From the NCBI RefSeq assembly GCF_002105155.1, contig NW_019028988.1, positions 434,001 to 498,000 of the forward strand: DNA of 64,000 nucleotides. The letters are read 5' to 3'. The notes beneath the pieces were generated by a model. That model was given only the letters and a program-made list of their open reading frames with translations. It did no database searches and was not told the origin of the DNA. The DNA comes from Lobosporangium transversale (lineage: Eukaryota; Mortierellomycota; Mortierellomycetes; Mortierellales; Mortierellaceae). Made by a program: the position numbers and the translations under genes. Position 1 is the stretch's first letter, and each line of letters opens with the position of its first letter. Shown here piece by piece: positions 47,176 through 58,910 of this stretch.

Positions 47176-48158
47176 GAAAACTAACTCTTTCCAATTCCTG
47201 CCGTGTTTGTCATACTAAAGAGGAATTTGTCACATTTAACGAAAAGATTGACCACGCAGTCAGGATTTACGACCATTTACTGCAAGAGCGTCTCAACTCG
47301 TCATATCAACGCCGCATGAACATGAATAATGCTGGACATTCTGGAGGGGGATATTACAGCACTGGATTAACCACACCGCAGACACCTCAGGTTAGCCATG
47401 CATATCCACAGATTACAGCAGAGTCAAGATATGCACAGTATGTGCCTGGCATATCCGGAGTGCATAGCAGCAATGCGCTAGCGCCACACACACCTCAGAT
47501 CTCTTATCAGACTCCATTCCAACAGCAACAACAGCTACCATCCCAGTCTCAGCCTCAGCCTCAACAACAAACACCTTATCAATATCAACAACCCTCTACC
47601 TCTGTACCATACAGCGTTACACCGAGTGGTGTCCTAGATCAACAGCCAGTTCAGCAGCAGCAGTATGGACTAACAGGTCAAACATCGACATTACAAAACT
47701 ACCAAACTGTTCCACAGCAGCAACAGCAACAACAGCTTCCACAGCCCCAACAACAGAGTTACTTGCCCCAACAGCAACTGAATGGTACAATCCCATCTGT
47801 TTCTTCGCCCGCATTAGTCAATGGTCAGCAACCAATTCTTAACACGTATCAATCTGTCGGACAACAGTCTATTCAGTCTCCTCCAGCTCAACCGGTGCAG
47901 CCAATATCAGGTCCTACTGTTCAGCAGCAACAGGAGTCAATTGCACCCTATATTCCCCAACAACAGCAACAACAGCCGCAACAGCAGCAGCAGCAGCAGC
48001 ATCAAGGAGCAATCCCACAACAGATTTCGGGCGGATATCAACAATATGTGCCACAGCCACAACCACAGTCACAGCAATTAAACCAACACCAACCGGTCTA
48101 TGCTAGTGCTACCCCATCCCAGCCCAAGGTAGAAGAAGCCCCACTGATCGAACTCTAG
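45213..48158 (+). CDS. VPS27: VPS27/HRS, ESCRT-0 subunit
   Basis: Exons 45213..45255, 45392..45558, 45666..45764, 45855..46034, 46156..46782, 46874..47069 and 47221..48158 sum to 2250 nt (749 aa). Seen: VHS domain from residue 1 ([25 protein letters not shown]-like helices); FYVE zinc finger at about 168-230 with RKHHCRACG and eight Cys/His positions; two UIMs ([14 protein letters not shown] and [14 protein letters not shown]); a helical segment around [14 protein letters not shown] that should bind Hse1; a long Gln/Pro-rich tail; and a terminal clathrin box PLIEL as the last residues. Known: Vps27 binds PI3P and ubiquitinated cargo, and starts multivesicular-body sorting. Domain order matches Vps27 exactly. 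Confidence 0.95.
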
Positions 48159-48209
48159 ATGTATGCTGTTGATAGTGGCCATGTCTACTTGTATATGTTA
48201 AAGGCATGT

Positions 48210-48215
48210 AATAAA
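48210..48215 (+). terminator. Candidate polyadenylation signal of VPS27
   Basis: AATAAA 52 nt after the VPS27 stop codon. Confidence 0.5.
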
Positions 48216-48597
48216 CATGAGATGACTGTATTTCGGTCGATCGGTCCATAATAACTGATCATTGTTTTGAAAGAAGTATGATGTCTGAACACATTTATGT
48301 CCAATTTAAACAGGGTGGATTTTTTTTTTTTAAAAAAAAAAAAAATATATGGTATACAAAAACAGACGCTTCATTTTGGTTGAACTCTGAATAGGAAAAA
48401 AAATGCAATAACGAAAATAAAGGATCTATGAAAAAGTTGATACAGGATTTAAGAATGTCTCTTTCGAGTGATTTGTTTTTGTTTTTTAGGCCACAGCAAC
48501 GGATGATTTTCGTGTGCCAATTGATGGGGTTGGCACGATCTTGGTATCATTCGTCTCATCGCGTGCTATATAGATTGACCAGAAGGAGAGAGAAGGA

Positions 48598-48657
48598 GAA
48601 AAAAAATAAAAATAAAAATAAAAATAAAGAAAAGAAAAGAAAAAAGAAAAGAAAAAT
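48598..48657. repeat. AAAAT/AAAAG microsatellite
   Basis: Roughly 60 nt of tandem AAAAT units grading into AAAAG units, in 3' spacer sequence. A related AAAAG repeat sits at about 50591..50615 in an intron of the neighbouring gene. Confidence 0.8.
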
Positions 48658-48689
48658 TAGTATGTGTAAAATGGAACATTTACATCTAA

Positions 48690-48730
48690 TCAGTCATGAT
48701 TGGCAAGATTAACTGACAAATCTGATAATC

Positions 48731-48766
<36 letters not shown>

Positions 48767-50338
48767 GTTGTACTTACATTGACGCAAGAAAGGAATAAGA
48801 TCTGTGCCACCAGTTCCACGAACAACATCGTTCCCTGCCTCCTGCTTCTTAGCAAGACCATGAGGCGCACCAAAGATTATTTTTTGTGGATAAAGAATGC
48901 TTGAGCCCTTGGATCCGGTTGCGGGTGCTCCAGTTCCGTTTGCTGATACAGATGATGCTGTAGTCGTAGTTGTAGATACCGTATCAGTAGAATCAACAGA
49001 TAAAGCAGTAGTAGTAACGTGGGTGGACTTGTTGTCTATATGCTTGTCCTTTTGTACTTGAGAATGCATTGCGAATCCTCCATGCGAAATTGAAGGTCCT
49101 CGGTTGGCTTGCATAACAATATAGAGGGTAACCATTTGAATATGAACATCACGGAAGACCTTGATCTGATGAACACATTCATCATAGACTGTAATCAATT
49201 GCTCCACATCTGCAGGTCGACTGCCTTTCTCTGAAGCTGCAGCTTTAGTAGTGACGTATTGACGGATGTTGGCCACCTCTGTCAGGTGGGTCAGGAAGTT
49301 GCGATGAGGTCCCGGCATATAGAATCGCATCTTTTGGATAAAGTTTGTTGATCCAGACCCGGCACTTGCAGGTGCTCCATTTGCCTTTGTTCCAGGGGTG
49401 GGAGCTGAGACATCATTGTAGGAATTATGAGGGACGCCATTGGCTGTAATAGTTCCTGTTGCCTTGTTAGGCCGGAAGCCAGTAGGGTAGTGTTCTACTC
49501 CGAACGCAATGTCAAGAGCATGGATCAGGGAGCTCTGTGCGGCACTTCCACCGGCCAGTTTTTTGTAGTTTCCATCATCGACACCTTCATAACGGACTCC
49601 GTTGGGTAATCCAGCTTCAGCCATATTCTCCCATCCTGCCAAGTAAGGACGGACTTTCCAGTAGAAAACATAGGGATCGCAACGTTCAAACATTCTCCTC
49701 AAGACTGCAACCAAACTCTCAATGATTCCACGAATTGCAGTCAGTTCTTCGGTCAATCCCGAGATGTTGTCATCACGGACCAGTTGAATCGCCTTAAGGA
49801 TCTTGCTAAGGGCGGGAGCACCTGTAGCCTCGATAGCGGTTGTGACCAAGTAAAACCAAGACTCGTCACTTGAACCTGATAATGTGCCCAATGTATCTAG
49901 ATTACTATACGAGAAAGAAAGAGAGAGAGAGATAAATTAAGGTTTGAAATGCAATGTACCAAAGAATTTTTTATCAATGACAATATTATTAACATTAGCT
50001 TTTTTTTTTAAGAGATGCATATGGATGACTACTGTTTTCGTTGATCATTCAGATTCAGATTTATTACCTGAGATCTCTTGGTCCATCCTTGTACAACAAT
50101 CTCCAGTTCCACAAGACCACGGCTGCGTGAGTCAAAACGGGTTGAATTTCGAGCATATCAGCTACTTTTTGCCAGGGGACAGCTAGAGATGCAGGCAAAG
50201 ACTAGAACCCACACAAAGAAAATAAAAATGTATCGGGTGAGTACGTGTGAGCTAATTATTATTAATTCGGTTGTTGTATGGGATGTTTTGAAATCCATAA
50301 TTCAGCTTTTTCCAGAAGAGGAAAAGTTTCGCTTGCTA

Positions 50339-50375
<37 letters not shown>

Positions 50376-51023
50376 TCGGCTGCGATTTCATGTTTACCCC
50401 AAACAAAGGCATGCGAAAGCATACAAAGGATTAAGTATGCCCTCCGTTGCTCTGCTTTTGTCTTGAGACGAGAAGCATCAAGGATGGGGAGCTATTTTTT
50501 TTTTATGAATATGATTGATCGGGTGGAATAGGTTAGGATGTGCAGACACAGACATTTAAAAAAAAACCAAACAATGGCTATAAATATAAAAAAAGAAAAG
50601 AAAAGAAAAGAAAAGGGATGGGGATGCATTTTCAGTTGAACAAATGTGTGACAGGTAAAAAAAAATAAAAATAAGGCCGCTGAGTGGGATCATGAAAGAC
50701 TGAATGAGTAATGAGACCAATGCATGTTACACCCATGCCATACTCTAAGCAATGGCAGTACTACACAGCACAATGTTGATAGAAATGAGGAAGAAAAGTA
50801 TTTAAAAAAAAAAAAAAAAAAAAAAAAAGATCACAATATTTACATCTTGCACATGCTGGCGGATTCGAGAGGCAAGCAAGAGACCGTTGAAGATTTTGAA
50901 GGTCTCCTCCCAAGGTGCAAAGTAAGGATCTGACAAGACCTCCAGAGGTTCATCGACAGGCAAGAATCCTGTGACAGGGGAGATGTCATAGTCCTCGAGG
51001 ATGGGTAGTGTCTTGATGGTCAT
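48690..51023 (-). CDS. BNA2: Indoleamine 2,3-dioxygenase (BNA2-like)
   Basis: Exons 51023..50844, 50491..50375, 50201..50068, 49904..48778 and a last short exon near 48721..48690 sum to 1590 nt (529 aa). The last 10 residues are the least sure: the final intron carries T35 (plus strand) and other acceptors exist. Seen: PVTGFLPVDEPLE, LPASLAVPWQKVADML, RRMFERCDPYVFYWKVRPYLAGW, FRDVHIQMVTLYI (His is the likely heme ligand) and GTGGTDLIPFLRQC. Known: IDO opens the tryptophan indole ring, the first step of the kynurenine route to NAD in fungi. A Ser/Ala/Asn-rich disordered stretch of about 60 residues is inserted between FGVEHYP and MRFYMPGPH and another before GTGGT. The MRFYMPG block is conserved in fungal IDOs. 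Confidence 0.9.
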
Positions 51024-53087
51024 GGTAAAAGATGCGTGAACGATGGAATCTAAAGGGACAGGAAGGTGGAGGAAGATGAAAGAGAGGAAAGAGATGTAAA
51101 AAGGATAACGAAGAAGAAGGAAGAAGAGGAAAGATATGTAAAAGGGACAACGAGGAAAAGGAAAGAAAGAAAGTCGAAAAAGTGAAAAGTGAAAAGTGAA
51201 ACTGAAAAAAGAAAATTTAAAGAGTCAAACTGGACAAATTAGAGACAAAGTGGAGGTGTTCAGGGACAGAAGGAATGATCGGGGTTTGGATCTTAAGTGA
51301 TAAAGAGGACAATGTGGAGAGGAATAAAGAAAAGAAAAAAGAGAGATGAAGAGAAGTTTATATGAACAAAAAGAGAAAGGAAAGGGAAGGAAAGGAAAAG
51401 TAAAGAAGCTCTTTTGTGTATTTACCCTTTTTTTTTTTCCTTCGCATCAACCACTTAATTACTGAAGAGGTAGACCGGGGCATCGACATTGGTCATGGCA
51501 TCAGTACTGGCATTGACATTATCTCATACCGTACATACCAAAACAAACCAAACACCATGTGTTTGTCCCATGGCATATCTTGGGGAGACGCGAAAAATAC
51601 ATCGAGTTCTCCCAAGATCAAAGAATAGTCTTCCTTCATTACATAAAGTAATATTAAACCATACATTGCTGTAAAAGAATAATCTCTTCCTTGTGACAGT
51701 AATGGCAGTACTATGGCTCAGCTGAATGTGGGAAGAAACAGAAGGATGAACTGTAGTAACACAAGCGAAAACATGTTTTGTCATCCATTACATCAAGAGA
51801 AATACAAAGGATCCTTTTCCTCCATCGTAAAGAAGCACCCACTTTACTCCGAATAGAAGCATTTTATCTAGAATTATCTACTCCGCAATGTTCGTTCCAG
51901 GAAATAAAGCCCTTTTACCTTATGCATGGCTTCGGTAAGACACATCGATGAACGCAGTACGTAATAAAATGTATTAAAAGTGCAATGGCACCTGCAGGTG
52001 TAGAGTACGTGAATATGAAACTGTTATTGTATTGCGTTATTTGGATTGTTAATTTTTTTTGGGTTTTTTTAAATTTTTCTCACGGTGCATGTAAATATGC
52101 ATGAGTATGAAAAGGGTTGCCACCAAAATACGATTTACTCGACAAAAAAGAACCCTTGGCTGCTACTGACCATCAAAAAAAAAAAAAAAAAAAATCAGAA
52201 TCTATTCATTCTTTGGTGCCCATATGTAAACTCTTTGGGATGTTCAAGCTAAATAAAGGATGAGTAAAATGATAACTCCTTGTATGCACGGAATGATCAG
52301 AGGCAGTAATCTGATAATCTGATAATATTTGTAAGGTTATAAGTTTATAAGTTTATATTATATATTTGCTGAGGATAATAGCTTAAAGACAGTAGAACAT
52401 GTTCATTCTTATGGATAATTCGTTCCTTTAATACATCAGAGAAGGAATTCACCGCATCTTAAACGCGGTGTTGGCATTGCCATGAAAAAAAAAAAAAAGA
52501 AAAAAAAAATTGGTTTTAGACACTGTTACGAAAATAGGAAGTGATCTGCACAACCTAGTTCTACTCCACAAAGAGAAAATAGATTTTATAAGAGCAAAAA
52601 AAAAAAAAAAAGTACATGAATAACCATTTAGACACAGATATATTTCTCTATAAAGGAATATACTTTCACGTCTGCAGGCTGTTTGTCCTTCCACCTTGAC
52701 TAGAGAATGCATCTTGCCCATGAATGATCCCATCTTCCCATCAACTACCAAATCCAACGCACTGCCCATTCATATTCATTTCCTCCGAACAAATTAATCC
52801 ATTTCCGCCAGCTGGACAATTGGTACAAAAAGCGGGACAAAAGCGATTGCGCAATTAACCACGATCCATTGATTACTTGCACAAACTGAAGAGTTGGAGA
52901 AGGACAACTCGGAGGATTGAGACATAGAAACATGTATAATCGCGGTAGCAATAAAATATAATCTTTTCTAGGCTCCCTTGTCTTTCAGCATTGTTATGGT
53001 ATGGCTGGTATATGGCTGGGATTATTGTTGATTCTCCCGTCGCTTTTAGTTGGCCTTTGTTGCCTATCCTTCGTCTGGTTTTGTTTC

Positions 53088-53121
<34 letters not shown>

Positions 53122-53278
53122 CTTCAACCTTGCTTCTTCACCCCCTTTTTTTTGAAAAAATCTCCTGCTGAATCATTGCGATTCATTCTTATTCATAATC
53201 GCTTCATCTCCTTCGTTTTTGTTCTTTTCGTTCCTCATTCTTGTAAAAAGTAATACGTGTGTCATAAATAATTCCACA
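51024..53278. promoter_or_regulatory. Divergent intergenic region IDO / Furry homologue
   Basis: 2.25 kb between two divergent starts. From 51060 to 51410 the plus strand is almost pure purine (GA-rich), giving a pyrimidine-rich leader to the dioxygenase gene on the minus strand. A20 at 52175..52194 and further A tracts at 52485..52510 and 52595..52612 follow. T26 at 53092..53118 lies about 160 bp before the Furry start. No protein gene seen. Confidence 0.5.
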
Positions 53279-56200
53279 ATGGCACAGAATGCTGACCATG
53301 ACATGACCAGAGACCCATCTAATGTTCCACCCGTTGCTTCTCCAAGGCCTGGTGCTGTTGGAACTTTTGCAGCTACAACGTCAACTTCAGCCTCGGGCGG
53401 TGCTTACGACAATTCCTCTTCCATCACAAGTAATAGCAGTAATAACAAAGGCCCAGGTCATATAGCTGTGGGGCCTGGCTATCGTCCAGCTCTGAATGAC
53501 TGGAAATTCCCAATGTCATCTCGAGTCGCCACCCCAGCAGCCATTGAGCACTATCAAGATACTACTACTACAACAGCAGCTGTAGCAACAGTAACAACAG
53601 TAGCATCATCAACCACAGCAGCAACCCTGTCCCCAGCAATTGCTCAATTGCAACAGTTTCCGCACCAGCATCAACAACAATCTTATCCATATCCATCACA
53701 TCCACAACACCATCAACAACAGCCAGACTATTTCAACTATCCAATGCCCTCTTACTCTTTGACATCTCAACAAGAACTTCACCAACAGCTTCATTATCAA
53801 CAGCATCAACAGCCAATATCGTACTCGACCAGCAATGCTAGTCAATTTAGAGATGGGAGTCAGACACCAAAATCTCCGTATTCTTTTATTGGATCTTCGG
53901 ACGGTATATTTGCAGAGAATCAGTTTAGTCAGCAGTTAGATTCCTACAGTCAGCTGCAACAGCAACACACTCACCACAACCACAATCAGAGTCAAGACAG
54001 TGTTGGAGCAACGTCGATCGACCCACTACAAACACAACAGCAACATCAACAACAGCATCCAGGAACATCTCATCACCATCCACACCCATCTTATTTGTAC
54101 CAGCTGCAGCAACATGATGCTGCTCAGCCAGGGCACATCCCTATACCCGTTCCTGATCCAGAGCTGCCACAAGAGCAGACTCAAGGCCCTGTTGCTACGT
54201 TATCACCACATCAATTACAGACCCCATCCGAGTTCGCTCTAAAGATGTTATTCACACAGTTTGTCAAAATGGCCGAGGCGAAGCTCAATGCAATGGTGCA
54301 CTTACCCTTGGTAATGTCAACAAGTCTTTCAAAGGAAAAAAAAAAAAAAAAAAAAAAAAAAAAGCGAACATTAAATATGTGATCAGGATTTTTATTGATT
54401 AAGCTAAAGTCCATTTTTGTGCTCACGATCTTTTTTACGCGTCAATTTGTTTGGCTGTGCAATTCATACAAATAGCAAGATACAGAACCCGACATTCTAT
54501 CACCTCTAAAGCATGGAGTCGATCCTAAGTTCGACAAGCTACTAGAGTCTCTTGGCTCTATCGCTCAACATCGACCCAAACCCGTTATCGACTGTGTAAT
54601 GTTGTGGCGCAAAGGCAAGATCGAATCTTCAGATGACCCTTCGATCAAATCAACTTCGTATGTTGACTACACGAGTTTGAAGGTTTTCGACTCAAGTACT
54701 TTACGTTAAACGCGAACAACATGCATCTTTATCTGTAACACTTTTCATTCCTTAGCTGCTAATCAAAGTCCCTTGTATTAAATATGGCTTGTTCACTCTC
54801 TATTAGAGGAGAATGGTCTGTAAACTTTAAATTTAGAGATCCAAAGACGGTCATCAAGGAGCGAAAGTCTGTATGTAACCAAAATAAACAAAGGATGATC
54901 TTGGAGTTCAATTGTTGAATATAGTATATCAGTATTTTCACAACCGCAAGTACTGATGCACTTCAATAAATTGTAGGTTGTGTCGTTGTTCATCATGTCG
55001 CGTTCTTTGATTGAGATCGTGCGTCAGGTGCAAAAGGACTCCTTACCGGATGAACTCGGTTCACGCTTAGAAGAAACCATTTTTAGTCAACTGGAAAATG
55101 TGGATCCGTAAGTCCAAACAAAATACGATTCGTGATACCATGTATTGTATTCCAACCATATACTTCACGGCATCAGTCGTGAGCATAAAGAACCTATCTA
55201 ACTCAGTCGTTCATGAAATTAGTGAATTCATTCAGCGATCATCAAATAGGATGGCCAATATGAATGTCTTGGTGGAGCTCATGGGATCACTTTCAAATGT
55301 ACGATTTGCAACTGTGAGTGATCGATTTATTGCAGAACTCGAGAAATACAAAACTGGAGTACCCGTAAAAGACAAGGAACGGGAGCAACGCATGGAAATG
55401 TTGATTCGAGGAATGCGATATTTGAACCTGAAGGTACTTGTTTCATCTCTGATTTATTATCATTGTCGTACAGGAATAAATAGGCAAAGGGGCTTGGTGT
55501 AACGAGGACGAGGTTGTATCACAATCACACATTCGAGGTCCGGTAAACTCGTAGCCATTTTTTAACCCCCTTGTTTTTCATGCCTCAATATCTCTGTAGC
55601 TGTATCCTATGTCCTCCTTCGAAGAAACAGCAGATTTTTTGCAGAGCTGTGCAAGATTTTTCAAAATGGCTAGAGGCATTAGGATAAAGCACGCTTATGC
55701 AGAGCTTTTTGTCCAACTTTTGACGCCCATCGCAAAGGTTCGTGCATGAAAACATCACCTTGCACTCTGTCCTCAATTTATTTCATTGAACTAACTTGCA
55801 TAAGCGCCCATCCGCGTAATCTTTTTGTTCAATAATTAGGTGGCGCTAGCAGAAGTTAATCACCCAAACTGGTCCAAAACTGTAGAACTTATATACCCAA
55901 AGGCTCGCAAAATGACCAACAAACCAAGACATGTCCAAGTGGCCCTCCCTCTCGTCACCATATTACTCTGTGTTAGTAAGAAGGACTTTTTCATCAAGCA
56001 CTGGCTCTCCGTATTTGAATCCTGTCGTGAGAAATTCAAAGATAAGGCAATGCGACAGATAGCTCTCAATTGCGCCTCTCAACTGCTCTGGGTGTATTTG
56101 TATCGCTGTTCGGATGCAACAGGAGGCACATTTAGGACATTGGACACGATAGTTAGAGCGCTGTTCCCCCCTAATCGAAAGTCGTCTGGTATGGTGGAGG

Positions 56201-58877
56201 GCACCTTGGGCCATTTTGTCCGGATCGTTCACTATATAGGATCACGCCACGCTGATTATGCCACACGGTCAATTATATTTTTGTTACTAAACCTGGAAAA
56301 TTTGTCAAATGTCATCTTTACAAATTTGACGATGGATATGATCTCACCAGAGCGGATGACGATTGCTGTGAGGTCTTTTATGCTTATTTTGGCAGATCTG
56401 GATAAAGGAGGGAGTAGTCATTCACCGCCGTTCCCGACAGCCAATGATGCTGTCAATGTGATTTCAGATTCACCCACGTCATCTGATCTGATGGAGCCTG
56501 GTGTTATCAATCGTGCGGGCATGAGGGATACGTATGATCAAATGACAGCTGTCCTCGGAAAGATTGCTATTGTTTGCGACCGCAACTATGGCCATACCTT
56601 AATTTTGGACGAAAAGTATACAACAGCACGGAGCATGTTTTCTGCAGCGGCCCTTAAGGCAACGGCTACAGGCGATGGCGCTGCCTCCATTGTCCATCAG
56701 TATTCTACATTAGCAGTATCATTCTCGAAAGAGAAGCAGGTTTATTTTGATTTAATGGCCGCTTGGGTATCGTGTCTCCCACGCTGTATGCCTTCGGGAA
56801 TTCCTCTTGTGAAATTGGTTGAAATGCTTTCGAGATATACTGCCCATGTGGATCCTGAGCTTCGGAAAGCATCGGCCGCTGCTCTGGTTCGTATTGCAAA
56901 ACAATGTAACTCCCAGGTGGTCGTAGCTGGATATTCAGAGTTTGTTTGCACGGTTGAGGATCGCCTCTCGGAACTATTGGCTGGACTTAGTTTACCAGGC
57001 TCTAATACTCCAGTAGAGACTGGATTGCTGGGAATCTACATTCAGATCCTGGAGGCATGGATTCAAGACACGACTAATAGGAAGCGTAAAGAGCAAGAGG
57101 AGCAACAACAGCAAGAGCAGCAGCAAGGCCAAGATACTGTCTCTCCAGGAGCTCTAGCTAGTCCTACAACATCAACAGAAGGATCACGATCATTCCCTTC
57201 CCATGTACCTGAAGTGAGCTTAGCAGCACAGTTACAGACAACTGAGGAGAATGGACTACTGTTCCTCTGCAACCAATCACCTGTAATTCGACAGTACGCC
57301 ATCTCCATCCTAAAGATAGCAGCTTTCTTTGACCGAGCAGAAGCTCAGAATCTTGCTCCTAGCGGCGAACTCAAGGAGGCTGTCATGCCAGCAAGTGTTT
57401 CTGTGCGACCACGGATAGAAGTAACTAGGATATATCATTTGCTCCAGAATGCTGTCCAGGAATTACTTCAGGTTGACGAATACGGCAATGCTCTCAAGGA
57501 TTGCCCACTGGCGCTCTTTGAATTAATCCGCCTGCAAATCCATCATCAAAAAGGCTCCAGCGAAGTGTTTTCATTGCTAGCAGCGAGTGAACACGTGGTG
57601 GATATTGGTATCTGGCGCTTTTGTTTTCCACTTTTGATCGCTAAGATATTCCAACACTTCCCCAGTCTTTGTGAGCCTTGTCTCGACATGGTGAGCAAGC
57701 GTTTAATGCAACTTTACCCAGCTATCGTCACGACGACGGATCTTGCTCTCAACAGCACGTTAGCATCCAAATTTTCAATCAAGACTACACAGGTGGCTAC
57801 GGATGAGATGGTGGAGCAGTGGCGGACGTATCTCATCTATGTTTGCTCTACCATGGTCCGACATGAGCACCCATCGCCAGTCGCTCCTGGACATGGGCGC
57901 AAGAAATCTGCACCAACGGAGAAAATCACATGTGCGCGAGATCTCTTCAGGCTAACTCTCCCACTATTAAGCAGCGATCGCCATTCGATCCGAGAATCAG
58001 TCGTGGCTTCACTGGGAAGGATCAATGTAAATCTATACAAAGCGCTCTTAGAAGACATTCAACCACTGCTTCATTCTGTCCATGATGAATTTCGGTCCAA
58101 GAGTGGAGGGAGCAGCATCAAACCGCCTTATCAGGGCAAACGCAACAAGAAAGTGGACCGACTACGGGCAGAGATTGCTCATATTCTGGATCTTACTGCG
58201 CCACTGTTGAGGAAGCCCGCCTTGGTCCATGACGAACATGTTACAACAATTTTGAAAGGCTATGTTCGGGAAACATTGCTCTTCCTCCTGGATACAGAAG
58301 TAAAGCACGAATGGGAGTTTGTGAAGCTTCGAACACACTTTTGTGGATTTATCTGTCATCTGTACAATGGAATTTCCCTGGGCGGCAACACAGAGGCCAT
58401 TATCACTTTTGACTGGAGGCTGGCACTATTTAAGCTATTTGAGGAGTGGAGTGGCCATGGTGGGCATCATTTGAGTCGTGAAGATCATAGCCAGCAACAT
58501 CATAGTCAACAAGTTCAACATCAACATCCGCCATCGTCACAACAGCAGCAGCAATATCAACAAACTCATCATCACTACAACCCAAAGTCGTTTTGGTTTA
58601 ATTTGGATCTCAACAATGAAACGCAGATGGCAGAAAAATCTCAGATGGAACTAGCTGCACTTCGAGCCATGGCGTCACTCTGCCAAGGACCCATTAATCC
58701 GCCGGCAGGGGCCCAAAAGCCCGGTAGACAGGCCTTCTTCAACATTGAGGAGATATTTGGATGGATCGAGAGCGTCTACCGCAGCCCGGAGGATCGCTTA
58801 CAAGCAATTGCACAGTAAGTGTTAAAGTTTGTCCTAAGTTGGCTCAACGATATTGATAATATGGCCTGACTTTCTAC

Positions 58878-58910
<33 letters not shown>

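Larger units (their letters stand above)
48159..48689. other. Convergent 3' spacer VPS27 / indoleamine dioxygenase
   Basis: About 530 bp. Holds AATAAA at 48210 for VPS27, a T12-A13 foldback (48320..48345), and an (AAAAT)n/(AAAAG)n microsatellite at about 48598..48657. No gene seen. Confidence 0.5.

Noticed and set aside
53219-53278. Upstream in-frame Met for the Furry homologue
   Set aside because: It would add a 20-residue hydrophobic leader (FFSFLILV) to a cytoplasmic scaffold and lies in T-rich leader sequence; Met at 53279 has a better context.
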